A program made the position numbers and the translations under genes. Positions 20,261-29,976 of a DNA stretch of 64,000 bases are shown here, piece after piece. Below the pieces are notes generated by a model. The model made no database searches, was not told the origin of the DNA, and saw nothing but the letters and a program-made list of their open reading frames with translations. The stretch's first letter is position 1. Every line of letters starts with the position of its first letter. The stretch comes from Bacteroidetes bacterium GWA2_40_15. Lineage in GTDB: Bacteria > Bacteroidota > Bacteroidia > Bacteroidales > VadinHA17. Location: positions 1 through 64,000 of the forward strand of contig MENI01000053.1 of NCBI GenBank assembly GCA_001768195.1, read 5' to 3'.

Positions 20261-20330
20261 ATTACGGAATTCGGATTTACGATTGCGGATTTAAAATCCG
20301 AAATCAAAAATCCGCAATCCGAAATATTAA
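20261..20330. repeat. Palindromic repeat inside the ribosomal operon
   Basis: Between rpsK and rpsD lies an element built on GGATTT and its complement. The inner arms are ATTGCGGATTT (20282-20292) and AAATCCGCAAT (20308-20318), exact over 11 bases; outer copies ATTCGGATTT (20269-20278) and AATCCGAAAT (20316-20325) extend the fold. The composition differs from the flanking genes and the shape is that of a dispersed intergenic repeat. Confidence 0.75.
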
Positions 20331-20361
20331 ATAAGTAATTAAGTTCAAATCATTATAAACG

Positions 20362-20970
20362 ATGGCAAGATATACCGGACCAAAAACAAGAATAGCAAGA
20401 AAATTCGGTGAACCAATTTTCGGACCCGATAAAGTTCTGGAGAGGAAGAATTTTCCTCCCGGCCAGCATGGAATGAACAAGAAGAGAAAGAAGACTTCGG
20501 AATACGGTGTTCAGCTGAGGGAAAAACAGAAAGCGAAGTATACATATGGAATGCTTGAACGTCAGTTCCGCAATACTTTCGAGAAAGCATCCAGAAGTAA
20601 GGGTGTTACAGGTGAGGTACTTTTACAGCTGCTCGAATCACGTCTTGATAATGTAGTTTACCGTCTGGGAATAGCCCCTACAAGGTCAGCAGCACGTCAG
20701 ATTGTATCACATCGTCATATTACCGTGAACGGATCAGTTGTGAATGTTCCCTCCTGCCAGCTTAAGCCCGGAGATATTATCGGAGTCCGTGAAAAATCAA
20801 AATCTCTTGAGACTATAATTGATTCACTGACATCCAAAAAATACAGCAAACTCTCATGGCTCGAATGGGATGACACACAGATGGCAGGCAAATTCATGAA
20901 TGTGCCTGAACGTACTGATATTCCTGAAAATATTAAGGAACAGCTTATAGTTGAATTGTATTCTAAATAA
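20362..20970 (+). CDS. rpsD: 30S ribosomal protein S4 (uS4)
   Basis: 202 residues with the S4 RNA-binding domain at about 92-155 ([30 protein letters not shown]). No zinc-binding cysteine cluster at the N-terminus. S4 starts assembly of the 16S 5' domain and in E. coli represses the alpha operon. It is separated from rpsK by the palindromic repeat. Confidence 0.98.
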   Translation: MARYTGPKTRIARKFGEPIFGPDKVLERKNFPPGQHGMNKKRKKTSEYGVQLREKQKAKYTYGMLERQFRNTFEKASRSKGVTGEVLLQLLESRLDNVVYRLGIAPTRSAARQIVSHRHITVNGSVVNVPSCQLKPGDIIGVREKSKSLETIIDSLTSKKYSKLSWLEWDDTQMAGKFMNVPERTDIPENIKEQLIVELYSK

Positions 20971-20988
20971 TAATCTAAGATAAATCCT

Positions 20989-21981
20989 ATGGCCATTTTA
21001 TCATTCCAGAAGCCTGATAAAGTACTAATGCTGGAAGCGGACAACAAACGCGGAAAATTTGAATTCCGTCCGCTTGAACCTGGCTATGGTATTACTGTGG
21101 GCAATGCACTGAGAAGGATTCTTCTCTCTTCACTTGAAGGTTTTGCCATAACAACGGTTAAGATCGAAGGCATAGACCATGAGTTCTCTACCATAACTGG
21201 TGTAATGGAGGATGTGACTGAGATAATTCTCAACCTCAAACAGGTCCGTTTCAGAAGAATTGTTGAAGAAGTTGATCATGAGAAGGTAAGCATAAAAATA
21301 AGCGGACAGGAGATTTTTAAAGCCGGTAACCTGAATAATTCACTCAGCAGTTACGAAGTTCTGAACCCCGATCTGGTTCTCTTCAGAATGGAATCTGATG
21401 TAAAACTGCAGATGGAAATCACAGTCAATAAAGGAAGAGGTTATGTACCTGCTGAAGAAAACGAACCTGTTGACAGTGAGTTCGGTCTTATAGCCATCGA
21501 CGCTATATTTACTCCTATTCGAAATGTGAAATACTCAGTTGAGAATTATCGCGTTGAACAGAAAACAGACTACGAAAAGCTTCTGCTTGAGATAGAAACA
21601 GATGGGTCTATTCATCCAAAAGATGCACTCAAGGAAGCTGCTAAAATTCTCATCTACCACTTTATGCTCTTCTCCGATGAGAAGATCACCCTCGATTCAG
21701 ACGAGAAAATGGCTAATGAGGAGTTCGATGAGGAGGTGTTGCACATGAGACAATTGCTCAAAACAAAACTGGTCGATCTCGACCTTTCAGTAAGAGCTCT
21801 TAACTGTCTTAAGGCTGCTGAAGTTGAAACCCTTGGAGACCTTGTCAAATTCAATAAAAATGACCTCCTGAAGTTCAGGAACTTTGGAAAGAAATCACTT
21901 ACAGAGCTTGATGAACTGCTTGATACCATGAGCCTTTCATTTGGCATGGATGTAAGTAAATATAAGTTAGAGAAAGATTAA
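20989..21981 (+). CDS. rpoA: RNA polymerase alpha subunit
   Basis: 330 residues. N-terminal dimerisation domain with [18 protein letters not shown], a linker near residue 235, and a C-terminal domain with [22 protein letters not shown] and [17 protein letters not shown] that binds UP elements and activators. Usual position between rpsD and rplQ. Confidence 0.98.
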   Translation: MAILSFQKPDKVLMLEADNKRGKFEFRPLEPGYGITVGNALRRILLSSLEGFAITTVKIEGIDHEFSTITGVMEDVTEIILNLKQVRFRRIVEEVDHEKVSIKISGQEIFKAGNLNNSLSSYEVLNPDLVLFRMESDVKLQMEITVNKGRGYVPAEENEPVDSEFGLIAIDAIFTPIRNVKYSVENYRVEQKTDYEKLLLEIETDGSIHPKDALKEAAKILIYHFMLFSDEKITLDSDEKMANEEFDEEVLHMRQLLKTKLVDLDLSVRALNCLKAAEVETLGDLVKFNKNDLLKFRNFGKKSLTELDELLDTMSLSFGMDVSKYKLEKD

Positions 21982-22008
21982 TTGAAAACTGGTTAAGGAA
22001 ATATAGAA

Positions 22009-22557
22009 ATGCGACATTCAAGAGTTATTAACCATTTGGGAAGAACAAGTTCTCACAGGAAAGCGATGCTTGCAAACATGGCTACATCACTGATCCTTCA
22101 TAAAAGGATTGCAACCACAACTGCAAAAGCCAAAGCGCTTCGGACCTATGTTGAGCCACTTATTACCAAATCGAAGGAAGATTCAACACACTCAAGACGG
22201 GTGGTATTCAGTTATCTGAAGGATAAGGAGGCAGTGGCCGAACTGTTCAGGGAAATTTCACCCAAAGTAAGTGAACGCCCGGGAGGATATACCAGGATAC
22301 TCAAAACCGGAAACAGGATTGGTGATAATGCAGATATGTGCATCCTTGAGCTTGTTGATTACAATGAAGCCATGCTTGGAGGCGGTGAAGCAGCAGGAAA
22401 GGCAAAAAGCACCAGAAGAAGAAGGGCACCTAAGAAGAAGGAAGAAGAAGCGGTTGAAGCTAAAGCACCTAAAGCAGCAAAAGTAAAAGCTGAAAAACCA
22501 GAGACAACGGTTGAGAAGACAGAAAAAGCTGATAGTGGTTCAGTTGCTGAAGAATAG
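22009..22557 (+). CDS. rplQ: 50S ribosomal protein L17 with charged tail (bL17)
   Basis: 182 residues. The first 120 or so are ordinary L17 ([20 protein letters not shown]). The remaining 60 are a low-complexity tail of Lys, Glu and Ala with a [17 protein letters not shown] region, longer than in E. coli (127 residues) and of the type often seen in this phylum. Last gene of the cluster. Confidence 0.97.
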   Translation: MRHSRVINHLGRTSSHRKAMLANMATSLILHKRIATTTAKAKALRTYVEPLITKSKEDSTHSRRVVFSYLKDKEAVAELFREISPKVSERPGGYTRILKTGNRIGDNADMCILELVDYNEAMLGGGEAAGKAKSTRRRRAPKKKEEEAVEAKAPKAAKVKAEKPETTVEKTEKADSGSVAEE

Positions 22558-22586
22558 TAAGATATTTTAAAGAATTTTTAAACATC

Positions 22587-22620
22587 AGGGATAAATCATA
22601 AAGATTTTATCCCTTTTTTC
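22587..22620 (+). terminator. Terminator of the ribosomal cluster
   Basis: Nine-base-pair stem AGGGATAAA (22587-22595) / TTTATCCCT (22606-22614) with a ten-base loop, followed by TTTTTC. It lies 30 bases after the rplQ stop. Confidence 0.9.
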
Positions 22621-22652
22621 TTATATTGCATAATTGTTTAATACTAAATTAA

Positions 22653-23936
<1,284 letters not shown>

Positions 23937-23940
23937 GTAA

Positions 23941-23962
23941 GTGCCACGCCATGGCGTGGCAC
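23941..23962. repeat. Perfect 22-base palindrome after eno
   Basis: Half-site GTGCCACGCCA followed at once by its complement TGGCGTGGCAC, with no loop. It begins four bases after the eno stop and can act as a terminator hairpin. It shares the CCATGG centre with the palindromes at 23983 and 41523. Confidence 0.85.
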
Positions 23963-23982
23963 TACACGCATTATATGAATTT

Positions 23983-24010
23983 GTAGGGTCATGCCATGGC
24001 ATGACCCTAC
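23983..24010. repeat. Perfect 28-base palindrome, GGGwCATGCC family
   Basis: Half-site GTAGGGTCATGCCA followed by its exact complement. Nearly identical to the 28-base palindrome at 41523-41550 (one base different per arm) and similar to the one at 32292-32319. Confidence 0.9.
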
Positions 24011-24102
24011 TTTAATATTATATCCCGTCTTATTTTCCGACGTTATTAACAATTGTTGATAACTATTGTTTATATCAGGTTTACAACAAGGAGTGTAAAT
24101 CT

Positions 24103-24133
24103 ATTGTTTTTTTGTATTCCAGATGTAAATTTG
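24103..24133 (+). promoter_or_regulatory. Promoter of the noncoding locus
   Basis: ATTG at 24103-24106 (TTG matching the -33 box), a 19-base spacer, and TAAATTTG at 24126-24133, which fits TAnnTTTG at every fixed base. Predicted start of transcription is near 24140. No reading frame of any length starts downstream, so the promoter appears to serve an RNA. Confidence 0.75.
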
Positions 24134-24139
24134 ATTCAT

Positions 24140-24625
24140 CAGGTGAGCGATAAAAGACTGCTCGAAAGATGTGGAGAAGGAAAAGGTAACTTAATTGAAA
24201 CAAGATCCTTCTCGGTCAGACCCTCGGGTCTGCACACCAGGAGAGCCAAAGTCTGAACTGAGGGGCTCCGCGCCCCCGATGTTCAGAAGATCACCGAAGA
24301 TCGGAAACGTTCTTTCAGCGATTGAGTCACAGGGCTTCAGAAAATGAAGGGCTTCGGTCAATGGTTATCTGAAACTGATGCCACTTCCTTCGGGAAGCGT
24401 GCAAAAGAGCCTGAATGACACTTTGTCCCGGAAGTCCCTCCGTAAGGCGGGATAAAAGGACAGCCGGAAGGTTTTGTTGTAACAGACTTTACCCGAAAGC
24501 CATGGGTTGCAGACTGATCTAGCATCATGCTCAGCAGCCGGTCAGAATAACAGTAATCTGACATCGTAAGCAGCTTCGGTTGTAAACGGTGGATGGGAAC
24601 TACTCCTAGCGATTAGTTCCCATTA
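24140..24625 (+). ncRNA. Candidate structured RNA, about 485 nt, unassigned
   Basis: The stretch between the promoter and a strong terminator has no coding frame on either strand, is richer in G+C than the surrounding spacers, and holds many exact stems: GAGAAGGA/TCCTTCTC (24174-24181 with 24206-24213), CAGACCC/GGGTCTG (24217-24232), CTGAAC/GTTCAG enclosing GGGG/CCCC (24254-24286), ACCGAAG/CTTCGGT (24293-24299 with 24352-24358), CTTCA/TGAAG (24335-24349), CTTCC-TTCG-GGAAG (24385-24398), TGTCC/GGACA (24424-24462), GTCAGA/TCTGAC (24541-24562), and CAGC-TTCG-GTTG (24571-24582). It lacks the conserved boxes I know for RNase P RNA, tmRNA, SRP RNA and 6S RNA. Role unknown. Confidence 0.72.
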
Positions 24626-24640
24626 TTGTTTTATATATAT
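24593..24640 (+). terminator. Terminator of the noncoding locus
   Basis: Ten-base-pair perfect stem ATGGGAACTA (24593-24602) / TAGTTCCCAT (24614-24623) with an 11-base loop, followed by the T-rich TATTGTTTTATATAT. Ends the predicted RNA about 100 bases before the next gene. Confidence 0.82.
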
Positions 24641-24693
24641 CTCATTATTACCTCTTTTTAACACTCCCGTCAAAAAAGTATGACCATATTGAA

Positions 24694-24701
24694 TATCTTT
24701 G
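24694..24701 (+). promoter_or_regulatory. -7 box upstream of the UbiD gene
   Basis: TATCTTTG, a full TAnnTTTG match, 26 bases before the start codon. No clear TTTG box 19-21 bases further upstream. Confidence 0.6.
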
Positions 24702-24726
24702 CATTTCATTTGGACCAATTATCATA

Positions 24727-26631
24727 ATGGCATATTCAGGACTCGCAGATTTTATAAAAATGCTTGAGAAGGGAAATGAGCTGATTAGCATTGATCAGTT
24801 TGTTAATCCCTTGCTGGAGATCACCGAAATAACTGACCGCATTTCAAAACAGAATGGCAAGGCATTGCTCTTCAGGGATACCGGTACCAGATTTCCACTT
24901 CTTATTAATGCCTATGGCTCGGAAAGGAGGATGTTGCTGGCTTTAGGCAGGGGAAATTTCGATGAAGCCGGTGCCGAGATTGAATATATCTTTAACAGGA
25001 TGTCCGATAATCAGGGCTCTCTGATAAATAAAATGCTTCTGCTCCCTGATCTTATTAAAATGGCAGGGGTAATGCCCTCAAAATCACGAAAAAAGGGAGT
25101 CTGTCAGGAGGTGATCAATATGAATCCTGATCTGAGTATCCTTCCGGTTCTGAAATGCTGGCCTCACGACGGAGGAAGATTTATAACCCTTCCTATGGTA
25201 CATACCGTACATCCTGAAACAGGGAAGTCAAATGTGGGGATGTACAGGATGCAGGTGCTTGACAATAGTACTACCGCCATGCACTGGCAGCGCCATAAAA
25301 CAGGAGCAAATCATTTCGAAGCCTGGAAAAAATTAAACAGGAAAATGCCGGTTTCTGTTGCTCTGGGTGGTGATCCGGTGTACGCCTATTCAGCTACTGC
25401 GCCTCTTCCTGAAAATATCAATGAATATATACTTGCAGGATTTCTCAGAAAGAAAAAAGTCAGGCTCGTTAAATGCATAACAAACGATCTGTATGTACCT
25501 TCCGGTGCTGATATAATACTCGAAGGCTATGTTGATCCGGCAGATGAACTTGTATGGGAAGGACCATTTGGCGATCATACCGGATTCTACTCTCTGGCCG
25601 ACTGGTATCCGAAATTTCATTTAACCTGCATAACTTATTCCGGAAAAGCAGTCTATCCGGCAACAATTGTCGGAATACCTCCGCAGGAGGACGCATGGCT
25701 GGCCAGGGCTACCGAGAGGATCTTTCTGGCTCCGGTAAAAATGACTCTCCAGCCGGAAATTGAAGATTTCCATCTTCCTGAACCGGGAGTTGCCCATAAC
25801 CTGATGATTGTGAAAATCAGAAAAAGTTATCCGGGACAGGGAATGAAGGTTTTAAGCTCCCTTTTTGGCACAGGGCAGATGATGTTTACCAAATACCTTG
25901 TGGCAGTAAGCGGCGATATTGATATCAGGAATTACATGGAGCTTTTTATCCACGTATTTAATAATACTGATTTCAGTAAGGATCTCTTATTTTTCAGGGG
26001 ACCTCTTGATGTTCTTGACCACGCTTCTGATGCATTTTCTTTTGGAGGCAAACTGGGCGTTGATGCTACTGTTAAAATGACTGAAGAGTCCCTGGGCAGG
26101 AAGAAAAATCATCCTGCGCGATATTCAGATCTGTTTCCCGGAATTAAAGATTTTCTGGAGAATAGTACTATTTATAAATATAACCTTGATCTTTTAAGGA
26201 ATGATATACCTCTTTTAATACTTTCAGTGGACAGGACCCGGGATGCGGATATAATTCAGAAAGTAACAACGCTTCAGGGTTCTGACAGATTATCAGAGTT
26301 TTTCAGGATTATACTTGTTGTCGACCATACAGTTGACACCGGCGATCTTTTTACTGTGGCATGGCAGGTTCTTGGTAATTCCGATCCTCAGAGGGATCAT
26401 TTATTTATTTCCGACTCTTCTGTGTTGATAGATGGTACTATAAAAGCTTTCAGAAAAGGAGGTTTTCCAAGGAAGTGGCCGAACATAGTATGTTCAGATA
26501 ATGAAACAATTGCTTCTGTAGATCAAAAATGGAACAGCCTCGGGTTAGGGCAGTTTATACCTTCTCCTTCTATTAAATTCAGGACTTTGTCACGTATCGG
26601 GAAAGATGAAATATCCATGCTATCCGATTGA
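24727..26631 (+). CDS. UbiD-family prenyl-FMN decarboxylase
   Basis: 634 residues. UbiD enzymes remove or add CO2 on aromatic or unsaturated acids with prenylated FMN. The Mn/prFMN site is visible: MYRMQVLDNSTTAMHWQRHK with Arg 174, and EGPFGDHTGFYS with Glu 278 and Asp 283. The Asp in the second acidic position follows the 4-hydroxy-3-polyprenylbenzoate branch rather than the Glu of fungal Fdc. At 634 residues it is longer than E. coli UbiD (497), as in the menaquinone-related group. No UbiX (cofactor maker) or quinone gene is nearby, so the substrate stays open; a menaquinone-pathway role is possible. Confidence 0.88.
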   Translation: MAYSGLADFIKMLEKGNELISIDQFVNPLLEITEITDRISKQNGKALLFRDTGTRFPLLINAYGSERRMLLALGRGNFDEAGAEIEYIFNRMSDNQGSLINKMLLLPDLIKMAGVMPSKSRKKGVCQEVINMNPDLSILPVLKCWPHDGGRFITLPMVHTVHPETGKSNVGMYRMQVLDNSTTAMHWQRHKTGANHFEAWKKLNRKMPVSVALGGDPVYAYSATAPLPENINEYILAGFLRKKKVRLVKCITNDLYVPSGADIILEGYVDPADELVWEGPFGDHTGFYSLADWYPKFHLTCITYSGKAVYPATIVGIPPQEDAWLARATERIFLAPVKMTLQPEIEDFHLPEPGVAHNLMIVKIRKSYPGQGMKVLSSLFGTGQMMFTKYLVAVSGDIDIRNYMELFIHVFNNTDFSKDLLFFRGPLDVLDHASDAFSFGGKLGVDATVKMTEESLGRKKNHPARYSDLFPGIKDFLENSTIYKYNLDLLRNDIPLLILSVDRTRDADIIQKVTTLQGSDRLSEFFRIILVVDHTVDTGDLFTVAWQVLGNSDPQRDHLFISDSSVLIDGTIKAFRKGGFPRKWPNIVCSDNETIASVDQKWNSLGLGQFIPSPSIKFRTLSRIGKDEISMLSD

Positions 26632-26638
26632 TTATTAT

Positions 26639-26671
26639 TTTGGGTAACTTTATATAAATAGCCTATTTTTG
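26639..26671 (+). promoter_or_regulatory. Promoter of the SpoIIE-type phosphatase gene
   Basis: TTTG at 26639-26642, a 21-base spacer and TATTTTTG at 26664-26671. The predicted start of transcription falls only a few bases before ATG 26681, so the message would be nearly leaderless. The -7 box also overlaps the alternative TTG start at 26669, which makes that start unlikely. Confidence 0.75.
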
Positions 26672-26680
26672 CATTATCTG

Positions 26681-27724
26681 ATGTGGTGTCTTTTGTTTAC
26701 ATATTATTTAAGTAACGTTATTTATGATTGCTTTGAATTCACAGGAATTCAGAGCGGGAATCTTACTCATTCAGTCGAATCCGGGAACAGGATTTTTATT
26801 TATGGGGCAGTGGTTCTCCTGGTTGCTATGGGTAGTATGTTTTTTGTCATATCTCTTGTCAATAAACTGGCTATAATCAGGAAGCTTCTAAGGGATAAAG
26901 AGATGGCCCTCGATTTAATTGCCCGGCAGAATGAAGAGCTGGAATCGAGAGAAAAGAGCATTACCGATGGTCTTATTTATGCGCAGCGGATACAGGAGGC
27001 CAGGTTGCCATCAGAAGAGTTTCTCAGGAATTATTTTCCTTCATCTTTCATTTTTTTTAAACCAAAAGATATTGTCAGCGGCGATTTCTACTGGATAGAA
27101 GAGTATGGTGACAGGCTCTTTGTGGTTGCTGCCGATTGCACAGGACATGGAGTATCAGGCGCCCTGATGTCGATGATTGGCATGGAGTTAATTGAAAAGG
27201 CAATTTTAGAGGATCATATCATAATACCATCCCACATCCTGGCTGCAATGAATGTTGCTCTTGAAAAGACATTCAGCAGGAAGAAGAACATTGGAACTAT
27301 AATAAGGGATGGCATGGATATAGGAATATGTCTCATTGATAAAGGCAGACAAAAGATTTTCTACTCCGGAGCATTTATTCCACTTTATCTCTTGCGAAGC
27401 AATAGCCTGAACCAGATCAATGGCGATAAAATATTAATAGGAATGAATCCTGACAGGATTCTTTATACCGATCATGAGATTGATATTCAGGAAGATGACA
27501 TGTTATATATGTTCTCAGATGGATATGTTGACCAGTTTGGAGGGAAGGATAACAAAAAATTCATGTATCGCAGGCTAAGGTATCTGCTTCTCACAATCCA
27601 CCGGTTTGATGTTCTGGATCAGAAATTAATACTCGAAGAGAATCTGAGAACATGGATGGGAACAAACACCCAGGTGGATGATATGTTGATCATTGGGTTT
27701 AGACCTCTTGAAAAGGCTAAATGA
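26681..27724 (+). CDS. Membrane-bound PP2C/SpoIIE-type serine phosphatase
   Basis: About 347 residues from ATG 26681. The N-terminus has one or two membrane segments (around residues 1-20 and 39-65), then a short coiled coil (KLLRDKEMALDLIARQNEEL) and a SpoIIE domain with the metal-binding FKPKDIVSGDFYW and VVAADCTGHGVSGALMS. The late metal site FSDGYVDQFGG is also present. Such phosphatases act on serine-phosphorylated anti-sigma antagonists or similar partners. No sensor domain beyond the membrane part. It converges with the hybrid kinase gene and the two 3' ends overlap by eight bases. Exact start unsure. Confidence 0.82.
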   Translation: MWCLLFTYYLSNVIYDCFEFTGIQSGNLTHSVESGNRIFIYGAVVLLVAMGSMFFVISLVNKLAIIRKLLRDKEMALDLIARQNEELESREKSITDGLIYAQRIQEARLPSEEFLRNYFPSSFIFFKPKDIVSGDFYWIEEYGDRLFVVAADCTGHGVSGALMSMIGMELIEKAILEDHIIIPSHILAAMNVALEKTFSRKKNIGTIIRDGMDIGICLIDKGRQKIFYSGAFIPLYLLRSNSLNQINGDKILIGMNPDRILYTDHEIDIQEDDMLYMFSDGYVDQFGGKDNKKFMYRRLRYLLLTIHRFDVLDQKLILEENLRTWMGTNTQVDDMLIIGFRPLEKAK

Positions 27725-29066
27725 CCTGCTTGATCTTTTCAACCAGGTGAACAGGCTGGAATGGCTTGCTGATATAATCGTCCGCACCTGCCGAAAGGCA
27801 CTTCTCCTTATCGCCAATCATAGCATTTGCAGTAATAGCAATAATCGGAACATGAGAATTTGTGGTAGCCTCAAGAGCCCTTATTTTTTCTGTTGCCATA
27901 AGTCCGTTCATCACAGGCATCTGTATATCCATCAGTACGAGGTCATAATTATTGGTCCCGAACATATCAAGTGCCTCTTTCCCGTTGGTTACAGAGTCGA
28001 TACTGTGTACAAGGGGTTGTAACGTCAGCAGGGTTATCTTCTGATTTATGATATTATCTTCCACAAGCAGAACCCTGAGGTCTTTTAACTCTTTATGGAT
28101 CTTTTCCTTACTGACAAGTTCCTCCATCCTGGTTGATAGTTCCTTTACGCCCTTTTCCGGAATAACATTCTTAATGGTAAGATAAATGTCCAGCCTGGAA
28201 TTGTCTTTCCCTGTATTCTGTATGTATCTTCCCCTGCTAAGGTTAAGAAGCCTGGCAGCATGACTTCCTTCGGCGCCCTTTTCATCGATAAAGAGCATGT
28301 TTTTATCCACTTCTATTGTTATTGTCAGAAGACTCTCGCCTGCAGAGCTTTTAACCGATTTGAGGCTTACAGAAACCTTGGTTAATCTTCCGGGATTTTC
28401 TTTTTCAATTCGGCTGAACAGATCAAGGAAGATCTGTTTAATACCGACAGGATCTCCAATGCATTCCAGTTCACCAGGTACAGCATTATCAATACTGAAA
28501 TGGATACCGGCAGATTCATTTAGCTTGAAAAGTTCTATGACGTGTTCAACCGCCGAAAGGATATTGAATCTTATTTGTCTCCTCGACTCATAGGTCATAT
28601 TCTCGGCCGACTGCATTGTTAATTGATTAACAGTACTGACCATGCTTTTAGTCGAGGCAACAATGGTTTCCATCAACTCCTTCTGTTTGGTGTTAAGATC
28701 TGATTTGTTAAATAGTTCACCGGACATGACAAGGTTATTTAACGGTTCCCTTATCTTGTGAGAGAAATCTGTTATTATCTTATCTTTTTTTCCGTCTGTT
28801 TTTAAGAAAGAATTAATCAATTCTATGTACTTTTTATTGATAGCTGAGGTTTTCCTCAGTACTATCAGTCCCAGACTGATACTACCAATTATCATACATC
28901 CGGCAATCAGTAATTGATTAAATGTAATAAGTATTATTGCAGCTATCAAAACAGACATTGAGATAATAAGATACCTCTCAATAAGCTTAATTTTCCATGA
29001 TGAGAGCTCCTCATGCAACCTGCCATGTTTCTGTTCCTGTCTGTTTTCTGCATTTTCTCTACCCAT
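27717..29066 (-). CDS. Hybrid histidine kinase-response regulator, kinase domain degraded
   Basis: 449 residues: two N-terminal membrane helices (about 30-75), a HisKA helix with FSHKIREPLN (His near 104), an ATPase-like segment, and a receiver domain from about 330 to the end. The receiver is intact, with EDN, the phospho-acceptor in LMDIQMPVMNG near 380 and SKPF. The ATPase segment is not: the N-box reads LDLFSRIEK in place of NLxxNAxK and no DxGxG or GxGxG box is found. It may be a phosphorylation target or adaptor rather than an active kinase. Faces the SpoIIE phosphatase gene. Confidence 0.82.
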   Translation of the reverse strand: MGRENAENRQEQKHGRLHEELSSWKIKLIERYLIISMSVLIAAIILITFNQLLIAGCMIIGSISLGLIVLRKTSAINKKYIELINSFLKTDGKKDKIITDFSHKIREPLNNLVMSGELFNKSDLNTKQKELMETIVASTKSMVSTVNQLTMQSAENMTYESRRQIRFNILSAVEHVIELFKLNESAGIHFSIDNAVPGELECIGDPVGIKQIFLDLFSRIEKENPGRLTKVSVSLKSVKSSAGESLLTITIEVDKNMLFIDEKGAEGSHAARLLNLSRGRYIQNTGKDNSRLDIYLTIKNVIPEKGVKELSTRMEELVSKEKIHKELKDLRVLLVEDNIINQKITLLTLQPLVHSIDSVTNGKEALDMFGTNNYDLVLMDIQMPVMNGLMATEKIRALEATTNSHVPIIAITANAMIGDKEKCLSAGADDYISKPFQPVHLVEKIKQVI

Positions 29067-29136
29067 ATCCGGTATTATTACAATGAGTAAAATTAGTCAA
29101 AATATAGCTTTGAAATATACATTGTCTTAAATTAAT

Positions 29137-29144
29137 TACCTTTG
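29137..29144 (+). promoter_or_regulatory. -7 box upstream of the Tyr-rich secreted protein
   Basis: TACCTTTG, a full match to TAnnTTTG, about 80 bases before the gene. No TTTG at the right distance upstream. Confidence 0.5.
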
Positions 29145-29222
29145 CTTTAATTAACTAAATTTGTTGCTGTGGTACGAAATTTGAGACGTTAAGGTAAAAT
29201 TCGGGGATATATGGAGAGGGTA

Positions 29223-29966
29223 ATGAGATTTTTGAAAGTGTTGGTCGTAATCAGCTATCTGACATGTTTTTTGCCAGCATCCGGACAGGAAGTTGAAGGG
29301 ATGGTAAAGTACACTCCTGAATTTAAATTCAGGGATGGGATCTACCTTGACTTTGAGCAGGTTAAACATAATAACCCAATTCCTAAAGCAAAACTTCTGG
29401 CTTCATTTGATTACAACGACAGGGAGTTTTTCAGGAAGATCTTTGAAATGGACAAAATTTACTACTATGATGATATTGGTGTACGGCAGGAAGTAAAGAA
29501 AAGCGATGTATGGGGCTATTCACGCAACGGGATACTGTATATTCAGGTGCAGGAAGGATTTAACAGGATAACATTCGTAGGAAACATTTGTCATTTTGTT
29601 GCGGATATTACCACTGAAGATTCCCGTTATAGCAATTATCCATATTCTCCTTATGGTTACTATGATCCTTACTATTCCCCATATTCGTACGGAAGTTATT
29701 ACTCTCCTTACTCATATTACAGACCCTACTATTCCCCCTACAATCGCAATCCCTCAACAAGAACTGAACTGCGGCAGTTCATAATTGACTGGGAAACCGG
29801 AAAGGTGATGGAATTTGAAACAGATAATACGGAATTGCTTCTTATGAAGGATCCCGTTATCTATGAAGAGTATGCGCGACTTTCCCGGAGTAAGAAGAAA
29901 GACCTTATGTTCGTTTATATCCGAAAATTCAATGAAAAAAATCCACTCTACTTACCTGTTGAATAA
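29223..29966 (+). CDS. Secreted protein with Tyr/Pro/Ser repeats, function unknown
   Basis: 247 residues from ATG 29223, with a signal peptide (MRFLKVLVVISYLTCFLPAS, cleavage before GQ). An ATG four codons earlier (29211) is also possible; GGAGAGG sits between the two and would serve 29223, which also gives the better signal peptide. The middle (about residues 130-175) is a run of YSPY, YYDP, YSYGS and YYSPY units, fully out of character with the rest. The C-terminal part has charged strands (DWETGKVMEFETDN). Not recognised as a known family. Followed directly by another secreted protein. Confidence 0.7.
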   Translation: MRFLKVLVVISYLTCFLPASGQEVEGMVKYTPEFKFRDGIYLDFEQVKHNNPIPKAKLLASFDYNDREFFRKIFEMDKIYYYDDIGVRQEVKKSDVWGYSRNGILYIQVQEGFNRITFVGNICHFVADITTEDSRYSNYPYSPYGYYDPYYSPYSYGSYYSPYSYYRPYYSPYNRNPSTRTELRQFIIDWETGKVMEFETDNTELLLMKDPVIYEEYARLSRSKKKDLMFVYIRKFNEKNPLYLPVE

Positions 29967-29976
29967 AGAATTAATC

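Noticed and set aside
24053-24256. Small plus-strand reading frame of 67 codons over the promoter and start of the noncoding RNA
   Set aside because: It spans the -33/-7 boxes, has no family likeness and breaks across stable stems; more likely chance.
24140-24625. RNase P RNA, tmRNA, SRP RNA or 6S RNA at the noncoding locus
   Set aside because: None of the conserved boxes that I know for these RNAs (for example GAGGAAAGTCC of RNase P or a tRNA-like end with CCA of tmRNA) is present on the plus strand; the locus is left unassigned.
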